DNA from: Pseudomonadota bacterium
Lineage (GTDB): Bacteria; Pseudomonadota; Gammaproteobacteria; Burkholderiales; Burkholderiaceae_C
Reading direction: 5' to 3'
Length of the DNA stretch: 36,435 nt
NCBI GenBank assembly: GCA_023390985.1
Contig: JAEWBU010000106.1
Location: 1-36,435, forward strand
Every line of letters begins with the position of its first letter. Position 1 is the first letter of the stretch. A program made the translations under genes and the position numbers. Positions 7,925 through 16,251 of this stretch are shown one piece after another. The notes beneath the pieces are model-generated. The model ran no database searches and was not told the origin of the DNA. It worked only from the letters and a program-made list of their open reading frames with translations.

Positions 7925-10720
7925 ATGCCAACTTGTCCAGCCTGCCTGACCAATCCTTGCCCGTGGCGCCCACTGGCAAGGCGCGCCGCGTTCGTGGCCT
8001 TGGCCATGGTCCTGCTCTGTGGTGGCTGCGGTGGCGGGGGGGACAGTGCCACGTCAAGCCGGGCGACCCCGGCGCGTGGGGTTACCGCTTGGTCTGATCC
8101 CGCCACCTGGGGTGGTACGAAGCCCGTTGCGGGCGCCAGCGTCCTGATCCCGGCCGGCTTCAAGGTGGAACTGGACGAGGCGGCCGTCGAGGTTGACGAG
8201 CTGATCGTCGAAGGGGATCTGAGCCTCAGGCAGGGGCTGACGACGGAGCTGAAGGCGAGCGTGGTTCGCGTCCGAGGTGGAGGGGCGCTGCGAGCGGGCA
8301 CCGAGGCCGAACCTTTCACCGGGCGTGCGACGATCACGCTGACCGGCGTGGAGACTGGAACGACCGACGCGATGGGAACGCGCGGCATCCTCGTGAGTGG
8401 CGGCGGCAGGCTCGAGCTTTATGGTGTCGGTCCCGCCCAGGCTTGGACACGCTTGAATGCGCACGCGACTGCCGGCGCCACCTCCCTGCAGCTGGAACAG
8501 CCCGTCAATTGGCAAGCGGGTGACCAGATCGTCGTCGCGCCCACCGCGTGGTATCCCAACGGCGGGGGGCCTGTGACGACCGAACGCGTCACGTTGGCCG
8601 GGGCCAGTGGCACGGCACTCACCTTGGCGACGGGCATCGTCCGGCCGAAGTGGGGCAGGTTGCAGTACGTGACCGACACCGGCATGAGCGCGACGCCAGG
8701 GACTTTCACGAAGCCGCATCCCGACGCGGTGGACACCCTGGACGAGAGGGCTGAGGTCGGCAACCTGAGCCGCAACATCGTCATTCAAGGCGCCGACGAC
8801 GCGCAGTGGCAGAACAACGGCTTCGGCGCGCAGGTCATGGTGATGGATCGCAGCTCCATGCTGCGCCTGGATAGCGTTGAACTGCGTCGCGTGGGCCAGG
8901 AAGGCAAGGTGGGCCGCTACCCGGTCCACTGGCACCTGCTCTCCTACCCCGATGGCGGCACGACCGAACTGGGCGACGCGACCGGGCACTTCGTGCGTAA
9001 CAGCTCGGTGTGGAATTCCCGTCATCGCTGCCTGGTTCTCCACGGCACCAACGGAGTCACGCTCCAGAACAACATCTGCTATGACATCCGCGGCCACGCG
9101 ATCTTCATCGAAGACGCGGTGGAACGCCGCAATGTGATCGAAGGCAATTTGGTGCTGAAGGTGCGCTCGCCTGCCGCGGGCAAGGCCACCGTGGCACATG
9201 AGGCGGAAACGCCAGGGTGCGGGGCTTCGTCCGCCTACTGGCTGACCAACCCGGACAACACCGTGCGCAACAACGTCGCGGCCGATGCGGAGGGTCACGG
9301 CTTCTGGCTCTCGTATCCGGAAGCGCCTGTGAAGCAGGGGAAATCGGTGCAGGTGAGGCCGAACAACCTGAAGCACGGCGTCTTTGAGTTCAATTCCAGT
9401 CACAGCAACGGGATGAACGGGCTGCAACTGGAATGCGCCATGGCGGACGACGCCGGAAATCTCGTGCTCATGGAATACCGGCCTACCACGGACGGGGCCG
9501 CCCTTCGGCAAGACCAGACCAATGCAGTCCGGTTCACGTTCAAGCGCATCACGACCTTCAAGAACCGCAACGGCTATGTGAACCGCGCCTTCAACCCGGA
9601 CTACCTGCAATGGGCGAGCGCCGACAACGTCACACGCGGCTTCACCGGCTCCGTGCGCGCGGGCAGCACGCTCAAGCATTCACTGATCGTCGGCCTGAGC
9701 CTGAACGCCACGGAACCGTTTCCCGCGGGCCAGAACCCGCAGCTGGCATTCGCCTCGTACCACTCGACGTTGGACATCACTGAAAACACCATCGTCAACA
9801 TCACGAGCCGTGGCTATTCGCTGGCGCAGGTGGACGAGGATGTGTCGTCGGGAACCTTCGGAACGGACGACTACTACGTCCAACCAGTGGAAAAAGGGTT
9901 CAAGCGCAACCCCGGCAACAAGCTGATCAAGGCCGACCCGGGGTACCGCGCGTTGCCGGCGCATCTGCAGCCAGGCTACACCGCGGCTACCAACCGCAAC
10001 TGGACCCTGGCGGGCGCGGTGTGGGATCCGCAGGGCTACTGGACGACACCAAACCGCTGGCTGGTGTTCGATACGCCATTCTTGAGCGGGGCTGGTTGCA
10101 CGAACCTGGTGACGAACCTGACCGACCCGAGGCCGAACGGTTTGTCGTGCCCCGGGCCCTATTTCGGAGTCACCCCATTTGGTCTCAACCTGGGGCTCCC
10201 CGGCGACACGAGTGGACCGTTCCTCGAGAAGATCCAGGTCCAACGCCTGGATGCCGCGTACAACGCCATTCCTGGTGCGGAATGGAACGTCGAACAGGGG
10301 TATACCAGCATCAAGCTGGGCCACATGCGCCACTTCGCTGCACTCCAGGGCGGTAACTACATTCTTCGTTTTCCCGAGTTCGCGCACGCGGTCAAATGGG
10401 TGTCGCTCGCGCTGGACAACATCCGGGACCCGGGCGACAACATGATGCTGGCCGTGCAGTTCGACGGCGCCACCCCGCCCGGGGAGGTGTTGCTGTCCAC
10501 CAACCTGGATTTCTCCAACGCGGCGAATTCACGTCTCCTGACCCCCGCGGCCAGCCGCGCTGCGGTCGCCGCCGGGACGGGAACGCTGTACTGGCAGGAC
10601 ACCGCCAACAACCTGATCTGGGTCAAGCTGACGCCGCTTGGCCTGAATGCCTGGCCAGGTGTCCCGGTGGATTCGGACCTTGATCTTTACCGCAGATACC
10701 TTCTGCGAATCAAGCAGTGA
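7925..10720 (+). CDS. Exported G8-domain / parallel beta-helix protein, CEMIP-like
   Basis: 931 residues. A hydrophobic export signal (about 18-35) ends in LLCGGCGGGGDS, a Cys followed by Gly as in many betaproteobacterial lipoproteins, though the lipobox is imperfect. Residues about 55-175 resemble a G8 domain (WSDPATWGG, VLIPAGFKVELDE, LIVEGDL, then Gly-rich strands). A right-handed beta-helix-like part follows with GRYPVHWHLL (330-339) and RCLVLHGTNGVTLQNNICYD through HAIFIEDAVERRN (368-403). These closely resemble segments of animal CEMIP/KIAA1199 and TMEM2, linked to hyaluronan depolymerisation. I infer an envelope polysaccharide-binding or -cleaving protein acting on the EPS. No VPLPA/PEP tail. 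It starts 52 nt after xrtD and is coupled to the next gene by a GTGA overlap. Confidence 0.8.
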   Translation: MPTCPACLTNPCPWRPLARRAAFVALAMVLLCGGCGGGGDSATSSRATPARGVTAWSDPATWGGTKPVAGASVLIPAGFKVELDEAAVEVDELIVEGDLSLRQGLTTELKASVVRVRGGGALRAGTEAEPFTGRATITLTGVETGTTDAMGTRGILVSGGGRLELYGVGPAQAWTRLNAHATAGATSLQLEQPVNWQAGDQIVVAPTAWYPNGGGPVTTERVTLAGASGTALTLATGIVRPKWGRLQYVTDTGMSATPGTFTKPHPDAVDTLDERAEVGNLSRNIVIQGADDAQWQNNGFGAQVMVMDRSSMLRLDSVELRRVGQEGKVGRYPVHWHLLSYPDGGTTELGDATGHFVRNSSVWNSRHRCLVLHGTNGVTLQNNICYDIRGHAIFIEDAVERRNVIEGNLVLKVRSPAAGKATVAHEAETPGCGASSAYWLTNPDNTVRNNVAADAEGHGFWLSYPEAPVKQGKSVQVRPNNLKHGVFEFNSSHSNGMNGLQLECAMADDAGNLVLMEYRPTTDGAALRQDQTNAVRFTFKRITTFKNRNGYVNRAFNPDYLQWASADNVTRGFTGSVRAGSTLKHSLIVGLSLNATEPFPAGQNPQLAFASYHSTLDITENTIVNITSRGYSLAQVDEDVSSGTFGTDDYYVQPVEKGFKRNPGNKLIKADPGYRALPAHLQPGYTAATNRNWTLAGAVWDPQGYWTTPNRWLVFDTPFLSGAGCTNLVTNLTDPRPNGLSCPGPYFGVTPFGLNLGLPGDTSGPFLEKIQVQRLDAAYNAIPGAEWNVEQGYTSIKLGHMRHFAALQGGNYILRFPEFAHAVKWVSLALDNIRDPGDNMMLAVQFDGATPPGEVLLSTNLDFSNAANSRLLTPAASRAAVAAGTGTLYWQDTANNLIWVKLTPLGLNAWPGVPVDSDLDLYRRYLLRIKQ

Positions 10721-11100
10721 CAGCGAGCGCGCGGCGCGTGGCCATCGCTGTCCTGGTGTTGATCTGCACGGCCGCGGCGGGCTGGGGCGCGCACGCCGTA
10801 TGGCGCTCGACTGCGCGTGCGCAACAGGCTCAGGCCCTGGGAGCGCTGGTGCAGCAGTGCAGCGAGCAGATGCTCAAGGACACATGCCGCGTGATGACTA
10901 CGCCCGCACCGGCCCAATCCAGGCCCCGCTTGTTCATCGCAGGTGTCGGCGAGGTGGACGCAGCTGCCTTTGCAGCCCTGCGCGGCTTCGGGGACTCGAT
11001 GTGCCGCGAGGTTCGTGCGCAATGCGCGTCCGACTGGGAAGGGCGCAGTTGCCGCATTGCGCGGGCGCTGTACCCCGCAGCCAAGGCCAAGGAGCAATGA
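10717..11100 (+). CDS. Small membrane-anchored periplasmic protein, unknown function
   Basis: 127 residues starting with GTG at 10717, whose bases overlap the stop of the G8 gene (GTGA), a sign of translational coupling. A single transmembrane or signal-anchor segment covers about residues 8-26 (VAIAVLVLICTAAAGWGAHA). The rest would be periplasmic and has four Cys (QQCSEQM, KDTCRVM, SMCREVRAQCASDW) plus a fifth in RSCRIA, so disulfides are possible. I recognise no family. Coupling suggests it assists export, anchoring or folding of the G8 protein; this is inference. Confidence 0.65.
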   Translation: MTASARRVAIAVLVLICTAAAGWGAHAVWRSTARAQQAQALGALVQQCSEQMLKDTCRVMTTPAPAQSRPRLFIAGVGEVDAAAFAALRGFGDSMCREVRAQCASDWEGRSCRIARALYPAAKAKEQ

Positions 11101-11119
11101 CGCCCCACCGCGGGCGTCA
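11098..11119. terminator. Perfect hairpin spanning both stop codons of convergent genes
   Basis: TGACGCCC (11098-11105) and GGGCGTCA (11112-11119) form an 8-bp perfect stem with loop CACCGC. The left arm begins with the stop codon of the plus-strand gene and the right arm ends with the stop codon of the minus-strand gene. There is no T-run, so classical intrinsic termination is uncertain; it could act in both directions. Confidence 0.42.
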
Positions 11120-11584
11120 GGCGGCCGGCCTCACCACTGGCGGTTTCCGAACAAGCCTTGCCGGGTTCCCGACGGCAGTGAACCCCGCGGGAACATCGCG
11201 GAGCACCACCGCACCAGCGCCTACCCGCGCACCGTCGCCAATGTGCAGTTTCCCGATGATCTTCGCGCCAGCTCCGACGTAGACGTTGTTGCCCAGGGTC
11301 GGGTACTCGCCATCTCCGATCATGCCGATGGTGACCTGCTGCATGATCATGCAGTTCTTGCCGATGACGGCCTTGCCATGGAAGACGACACCGGTTGGGT
11401 GCGGCAGCTTGAGCCCGTCGCCGAACGTGACGTTCGGGTCGATGTCCGAGGAGGTGACGACGCTCCAGAAGATGTGTCGGGCGCGCGCGAGCCGCCGCCT
11501 GACCTTGCTGAGAAATCCAGCTCGAGCCGCATGGCGCTGGTAGTCCCGAATGCTGCGCAACAGATGCCGGTCCAGGTTCAACAT
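11117..11584 (-). CDS. Serine acetyltransferase-like (CysE/WbbJ type) hexapeptide protein
   Basis: 155 residues. A short helical N-terminus is followed by left-handed beta-helix hexapeptide repeats from about 48 to 145 (IDPNVTFGDGLKLPHPTGVV, IGKNCMIMQQVTIG, VYVGAGAKIIGKLHIGDGAR, VGNPARLV). His62 in LPHPTG matches the catalytic His of serine acetyltransferases. It is about half the length of biosynthetic CysE and lacks its large N-terminal domain. With the EPS context this points to O-acetylation of a sugar or EPS intermediate using acetyl-CoA rather than cysteine synthesis. The ATG follows the stop of the DUF535 gene with no gap, so they form one unit. Confidence 0.82.
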   Translation of the reverse strand: MLNLDRHLLRSIRDYQRHAARAGFLSKVRRRLARARHIFWSVVTSSDIDPNVTFGDGLKLPHPTGVVFHGKAVIGKNCMIMQQVTIGMIGDGEYPTLGNNVYVGAGAKIIGKLHIGDGARVGAGAVVLRDVPAGFTAVGNPARLVRKPPVVRPAA

Positions 11585-12511
11585 TCAAAGCGCCTCGAAG
11601 TTGACGGCTCGCGACTTGTCCGCGGCAACAATTCCATCCCTGAATCTTTCCAGGGCCTCGTACCGCTTGCGGTACATGGATCGCTTGTTGGAAGCGACCT
11701 CTTCGATGTCCCGGCGGCTGGGAGCCATCGGCAATTCGAAATGCGTCTCTGCGACCTGGATTCCGCCCCGCTCTCCCCAGATGCTGTCGTAGTCGAGATG
11801 GATCGGCTGGTTGTCGCCCTTGAAATAACCGTGGCGGAAAAAGCGATACTGGTCCGCCACTGCATGGATCCTCGTGGCGCCAAGAACAGGCGCCAGGCTG
11901 GTGAGCAGCTCGATCGCCAGGTCGCGTGGCCGCAGGCCGAAGAAACCTTTGGTGAGCTGGCGATACCGCTCCAGCGCATCTTCGGTGTTTCGCCCCTGGA
12001 TTCCCCCGATGAACAGCTCGGTGCCCCCCGCTCCCTGGAACAGCGAGAACGTGACCGAGAAGGCGCGGAAACGCCCCTGGAATAGGTTGAGCGTCAATTG
12101 CCCTTCGCGCGCCATCCAGCGCGGCTGGTCGATGATGAGCGAGCAGTCCTGCATGCAGCCGGACAAATCGAGCAGGACCAGCTTTTCGTCGACCCCGAAC
12201 CGGAACCGTAGGGGCGCTGCTTCGATGGCGTCGAAATGACCTGCGAACCGTGCGACCCGCAAGCTTCGATCCCATGCCGCACACTGGTAGGGCCAGATCA
12301 GGAGTCCCGCGGTTTCGGGGCGGGCGGAAAGATAGCGACCCATGTACGAGTCGGGAGTCGCCGACAGCAGCGGCTTCAAAGCGGACGCGCCAAGCAATGA
12401 CGCGCCGAGGAACTTCGCCTGGAGCTTGGCGTTCCCCTTGAGGGCATTCAGTGTTCCGCTCCTCCAGGCCTTGCCGAATGGCGGGGGTGATTGTGCAAAG
12501 CTAGCGGACAT
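11585..12511 (-). CDS. DUF535 (VirK/YbjX) family protein
   Basis: 308 residues from ATG 12511, chosen over an upstream start at 12616 because the extra residues look non-coding and GAGAA lies 9 nt upstream. Family-like stretches are LLDLSGCMQDCSLIIDQPRW, LTLNLFQGRFRAFSVTFSLF, the Gly-rich FIGGIQGRN, and FFRHGYFKGDNQPIHLDYDS near the C-terminus. DUF535 proteins (Shigella VirK, Salmonella YbjX) are linked to envelope integrity and surface-protein delivery; no enzymatic activity is established that I know of. It directly precedes the acetyltransferase gene (stop and start adjacent). A role in EPS or envelope modification is inferred from position. Confidence 0.82.
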   Translation of the reverse strand: MSASFAQSPPPFGKAWRSGTLNALKGNAKLQAKFLGASLLGASALKPLLSATPDSYMGRYLSARPETAGLLIWPYQCAAWDRSLRVARFAGHFDAIEAAPLRFRFGVDEKLVLLDLSGCMQDCSLIIDQPRWMAREGQLTLNLFQGRFRAFSVTFSLFQGAGGTELFIGGIQGRNTEDALERYRQLTKGFFGLRPRDLAIELLTSLAPVLGATRIHAVADQYRFFRHGYFKGDNQPIHLDYDSIWGERGGIQVAETHFELPMAPSRRDIEEVASNKRSMYRKRYEALERFRDGIVAADKSRAVNFEAL

Positions 12512-12636
12512 GCAGTTTGTTCTCAAGGACCGTTCGCGCGACCGTAACTTCTCCGTTGACTCCGCGCAATAGGCGATCTGGCCACTTCGGCACTTGTCCC
12601 ACGACCGCGTCTCCAAGACACCGGAAGCCGGAGCGG

Positions 12637-12650
12637 TCGCCGAAAGGCGA
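12637..12650 (-). terminator. Hairpin after polymerase gene
   Basis: TCGCC-GAAA-GGCGA (plus-strand view) forms a compact 5-bp stem ending 5 nt beyond the stop of the minus-strand polymerase-like gene at 12655. No T-run follows on the minus strand, so its terminator role is tentative. Confidence 0.28.
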
Positions 12651-12654
12651 AGCG

Positions 12655-14184
12655 TCAGGTGGCGGGTTTCTGTTCGCGTGCGATCGCGGCTTCAACGAGC
12701 CTGGCGTGCGCCACGCACAGGCCCGCGAAACTCCAATAAAGCCAGGGAATGACGGTGACACTGCTCACCGTCGCGATGGTCACCATGGTCGCCACGACGC
12801 CACCCAGCAGGGCCCGTCCCACGTTCACCAGCATGGCCCGTTCTTCGTCGCGGACTCGTGCAGCCCGCTGGATGCTCCTGCGAAGGCTCAAGGCGACGGC
12901 GATGAAGAAGCCGACGAACAACAGTAGACCGGAGATTCCCGAGACGAGCGCGATCCCGATATAGCTGTTCACGACGTCGACGATGCCTTCTCCCTGGACC
13001 AGCCCCGCCGCGGCGAGCCGCGCCATGTAGTCCGGGGGCCCGAGCAGCGGCGACTCGGCGATCAGGGGAAGCGCGGCGTCCAGCAACGACTGCCGGTAGT
13101 CGATCGAACCGCGGTCCGTCTGGCCCACGAAGGGCAGCATCCCGATGATGCGGCCTCCGCCGGGCAGAACGGCGGCCACCCCCAAAGCGCCAACGAGCAC
13201 CGCGGCCAAGGTGGAAAGTCTCCTGACGGCTGACGGTCCGGTCGCAAGGTAGACCGCCATCGCGGCCAGGGCGCCGATCCAGGGGCCGCGGGAGAAGGGC
13301 AGGACGATTCCGCAAAGAAGCAGCGACGCGGTCACCTTGCGTTTGGTTGGATGCAAGCGAGGCCAGACAGCCAGCAGGGCAGTGAGGGCCATCGCGAACA
13401 CAAAGCCAAGTGCGATGGCATGGCCCGCGGTGGCGCGGACGCGCAACAATCCATCGCGCATCAGGTAGAAGCTGACAGGGTTTGGCAGCGCCCAAGCGGT
13501 TCCCAGGCTCTGATACAGAAGCCAGCCTTTCGAGAACTCCGCGATGGCGATCGTCGCCAGCACGACGCTTGCGGCGAGGATGCCGCCCAGGGCCTGCCGG
13601 ATCGCGGCGGCGGACGTAAGGGCGCGGCTGAGGACGAAGTAGGGAAGACCGACGTCGACCATGACGTAGAACATCTCCCGCATCGCCGACGTCACGCTAT
13701 CGGATCTGGACGTCAGTGCAAGTTGCAGGACGACGTGGCAGGCGAACAAGCGGTCCGGCCAGCGAACCTGGGTCACTCTTGCATGGGAGCGGAGGAGCGA
13801 CACCGCTGCCGGTGCAAGAAGCAGCAGCGCGAAGAGCCGCGGCACGCTCAACGTGAACAGGAAGTTGACCAGGCCGAAACCAGGGATCGCGAGGCCCTCC
13901 GCCGGCAGGCAAAGCATCAACCCCGGAAAGATCGATGCCGGCCACTTCATCCGGCCGCCGACGACCATGAAGGCCAGCAAGGTGCCGGCGACGAAGACCC
14001 AGAAATTACCCGATGCGAAAGCGACCGCCGACAGGCCGATCCACAGATTCCTGAACAGCGTGTACTGCGCGGGCTGGAACAGCGGACTTAGGGTGCTTCG
14101 CTGCCACCAGAATGCGAAAAGGGACCCGGCGATGATGACGATGAGCGAGCGGTAAGCCTCTGACATGGGGTCATCGCGGAGCAT
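12655..14184 (-). CDS. O-antigen ligase / Wzy-type polysaccharide polymerase
   Basis: 509 residues from ATG 14184; TTG 14187 and ATG 14166 are alternatives. About ten to twelve hydrophobic segments run through the protein, with a large periplasmic region near 340-410 (GRIIGMLPFVGQTDRGSIDY, SLLDAALPLIAESPLLGPPD) that carries the Wzy_C/O-antigen ligase pattern of Arg/Asp-rich loop plus final TM helices. LPFSRGPWIGALAAM matches the conserved S-R-G-P/A motif of this family. It should polymerise or ligate lipid-linked repeat units at the periplasmic face after flipping. It diverges from the exported glycosidase-like gene (start 14267). The first sugar linkage cannot be predicted. Confidence 0.86.
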   Translation of the reverse strand: MLRDDPMSEAYRSLIVIIAGSLFAFWWQRSTLSPLFQPAQYTLFRNLWIGLSAVAFASGNFWVFVAGTLLAFMVVGGRMKWPASIFPGLMLCLPAEGLAIPGFGLVNFLFTLSVPRLFALLLLAPAAVSLLRSHARVTQVRWPDRLFACHVVLQLALTSRSDSVTSAMREMFYVMVDVGLPYFVLSRALTSAAAIRQALGGILAASVVLATIAIAEFSKGWLLYQSLGTAWALPNPVSFYLMRDGLLRVRATAGHAIALGFVFAMALTALLAVWPRLHPTKRKVTASLLLCGIVLPFSRGPWIGALAAMAVYLATGPSAVRRLSTLAAVLVGALGVAAVLPGGGRIIGMLPFVGQTDRGSIDYRQSLLDAALPLIAESPLLGPPDYMARLAAAGLVQGEGIVDVVNSYIGIALVSGISGLLLFVGFFIAVALSLRRSIQRAARVRDEERAMLVNVGRALLGGVVATMVTIATVSSVTVIPWLYWSFAGLCVAHARLVEAAIAREQKPAT

Positions 14185-14207
14185 CAACCATTCTGGCCTT
14201 GCATCTT

Positions 14208-14234
14208 AACTGCGGTGTCGAACCTCCGACAGTT
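14208..14234. promoter_or_regulatory. Dyad in divergent promoter region
   Basis: AACTG (14208-14212) and CAGTT (14230-14234) with partially symmetrical flanks (GCGG / CCGA) lie in the 82-bp gap between the divergent polymerase (14184) and glycosidase-like (14267) genes. Possible shared operator; weak evidence. Confidence 0.22.
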
Positions 14235-14266
14235 GCACTTCGAGGCCTGAACACCGGATCGAAAAG

Positions 14267-16072
14267 ATGATCTCTACTCCGTGCAACGCGCCGCTGGCGG
14301 GAAGCCCGAAAGCCCAGATGCAAGGCGATCAATCCACTAAGCCGTCCCTTGCGCACCAGGTGCCGTATCGCGTCGGGCGTCGGGCAGCAAGCCTGCGCTC
14401 GATCGCGGCGGCAGGTGTCTTCGCAGCCGCCGGCTTCGCGGGGACTGCTTTTGCGACTGGGAGCAACCCCGCCAGCCCACGCCTGGGCGTCAACCTGGAG
14501 GGAGTCAACGACTGGGCTCGGATGCCGGTGTTCGCCGATTTGATGAAGGCATCTCGCGCCTGGGGCTTGCCCCAATCCCCTTGGGTCCACAGCGTCGGCG
14601 TGGACGCCGACGGCTGGCCGACCCAGGACGCGGGGGTGGTCGTGCGCGTCCTACCCGGCGAGCCCGCGCTTCCACGCGCGGTGCGCTACATGAAGGCGGG
14701 CGCGTATGCCCTGTCTTTCCGCGGAAAGGCCAATGTCAATCCCGTGGCCACGAGCGGAGTCGCCGTCCAGGACCTGCGCTACGACCCCGGGACGAACTTC
14801 TCCACGGCGAAGGTGGTAGTCGGCGCAACGGCAACGCAGCTGATGCTGGCCTTCACCCAGACCCGTGGCGGAGTGCGGGATGTGCGGCTGTATCCGCCCG
14901 GCCATCAGCCTGGCGAGACGTTCACGTCCGCGTTCCTTCGTGCCATCGAACCCTTCAGCGTTCTCCGGCTGATGGATCCGTTGTCGACCAACAACAATCC
15001 GGTGTCCTCCTGGGATGACCGCACACGGCGCGAATCCGCCAGCCAGGCTGGTGAGAAGGGCATGGCGTGGGAGCACGCGGTGGAGATCGCCAACCAGACC
15101 GGCAAGGACATCTGGATCAACGTGCCGGGTCATGCTTCGGACGCGTACGTCGAATCGCTTGCGCATCTCCTGAAGTCGACCCTGGACCCGGCGCGCGTGG
15201 CTTATGTGGAATACAGCAATGAGCTCTGGAACCCCATGTTCGCGCAGGCCCGGGCGAACGAGAGGGCTGCCGTCGAGGAGGCGCTCGCGGGCGACCTGAC
15301 ACTGACAGCCGGCGAGACGTGCAGCCGCGCTGCCTTCGAGGCGCGCACGGGACGCTGCGATCCGACATGGGCGGGCCATTTCAGGACCGGGAAGCGCACG
15401 GTCCGGATCAGCGAGATCTTCGCCGGCGTCTTCGGCCATGAAGCGATGAACAAGCGCTTCCGGATCGTGCTCGCCAGCCAGTACGCGAACCGCGCCGTCG
15501 CGGAACAGATGCTCAAGAACATCGCGCGGTACCGCGGCAAGCCATCGTCCTTCCTGTATGGCACCGTTGGCGCGCCCTACTTCTCCACCGAGCAAGGTCT
15601 CATGGATGCACCAGGTCTCCTGCCGACCCACGTGCTCGATTCCCTGAAGCGATCCCTGGAGCGGGACACGCTCCCCTTCATGGCTGCCGGCGTGGGGTGG
15701 CATCCTTTCATGAAAGGTGCGGCCTACACGGGCGGCGATCGGACCGGGGCGACGCAGAAAGCGCTGGCCGACTACTACGGCCTGCGCAGCCTGGCCTATG
15801 AGGGTGGCCCCGACTTGCTGCAAGGCATGCGCAACATGGCTGCCAAGTCAGCCGCGAACGCGGACGAGCGGCTGGGAACGTTCGTCGAGCGGCTGCTGAT
15901 GCAGTGGTACGGCTGCGGCAACGAGCTGTTCATGTACTACAACCTCGCGAGCGCGAATGGCCAGTATGGTTTCTGGGGGCTCACTGACGACCCGGAGAAT
16001 CTGGACACGCCCAAATTCAAGGCGATCCGGCGCGTGGCGCAGTCCCGGCCGGCGCCGACGGACTGCAGGTAG
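14267..16072 (+). CDS. Exported glycoside hydrolase-like (clan GH-A type) protein
   Basis: 601 residues from ATG 14267; ATG 14318 is an alternative start. An export signal spans about 37-63, with paired arginines (VGRRAASLRSIAAAG) and a small-residue end (GTAFA), so Tat or Sec export is possible. The body looks like a TIM-barrel glycosidase: VEYSNELWNP carries Glu319 in an N-E motif like the acid/base of clan GH-A, and SLAYEGGPDL carries Glu512 as candidate nucleophile. Other features are IWINVPGHASDAY and LMQWYGCGNELFMYYNL. I do not recognise a named GH family with certainty. Its place between polymerase and flippase suggests an EPS-trimming or depolymerising enzyme. Confidence 0.78.
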   Translation: MISTPCNAPLAGSPKAQMQGDQSTKPSLAHQVPYRVGRRAASLRSIAAAGVFAAAGFAGTAFATGSNPASPRLGVNLEGVNDWARMPVFADLMKASRAWGLPQSPWVHSVGVDADGWPTQDAGVVVRVLPGEPALPRAVRYMKAGAYALSFRGKANVNPVATSGVAVQDLRYDPGTNFSTAKVVVGATATQLMLAFTQTRGGVRDVRLYPPGHQPGETFTSAFLRAIEPFSVLRLMDPLSTNNNPVSSWDDRTRRESASQAGEKGMAWEHAVEIANQTGKDIWINVPGHASDAYVESLAHLLKSTLDPARVAYVEYSNELWNPMFAQARANERAAVEEALAGDLTLTAGETCSRAAFEARTGRCDPTWAGHFRTGKRTVRISEIFAGVFGHEAMNKRFRIVLASQYANRAVAEQMLKNIARYRGKPSSFLYGTVGAPYFSTEQGLMDAPGLLPTHVLDSLKRSLERDTLPFMAAGVGWHPFMKGAAYTGGDRTGATQKALADYYGLRSLAYEGGPDLLQGMRNMAAKSAANADERLGTFVERLLMQWYGCGNELFMYYNLASANGQYGFWGLTDDPENLDTPKFKAIRRVAQSRPAPTDCR

Positions 16073-16251
16073 TTCGATCGCGGCGATCGCCACCAGCGCA
16101 AATGAGGCGGCGCCGGCGGGCTACGACGCTATCATTCACTCGTGCGCCAGGCCTGCAGAAATCACGCGTGTTCTTCTTTTCATCGCCGTCCTGACAAGGC
16201 ATTGCAGATGGAATCCACCGCGGCTGGCGCCGCGAATCGCCGGGCCGACTG
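16073..16251. other. Intergenic, no gene
   Basis: 179 bp between the glycosidase-like and flippase genes. A small inverted repeat GATCG-CGG-CGATC (16076-16088) follows the first stop codon. Otherwise nothing recognised. Confidence 0.4.

Noticed and set aside
10830..12284. Minus-strand frame of 484 codons
   Set aside because: Out-of-frame shadow of the DUF535 and acetyltransferase genes and antisense of the small membrane gene.
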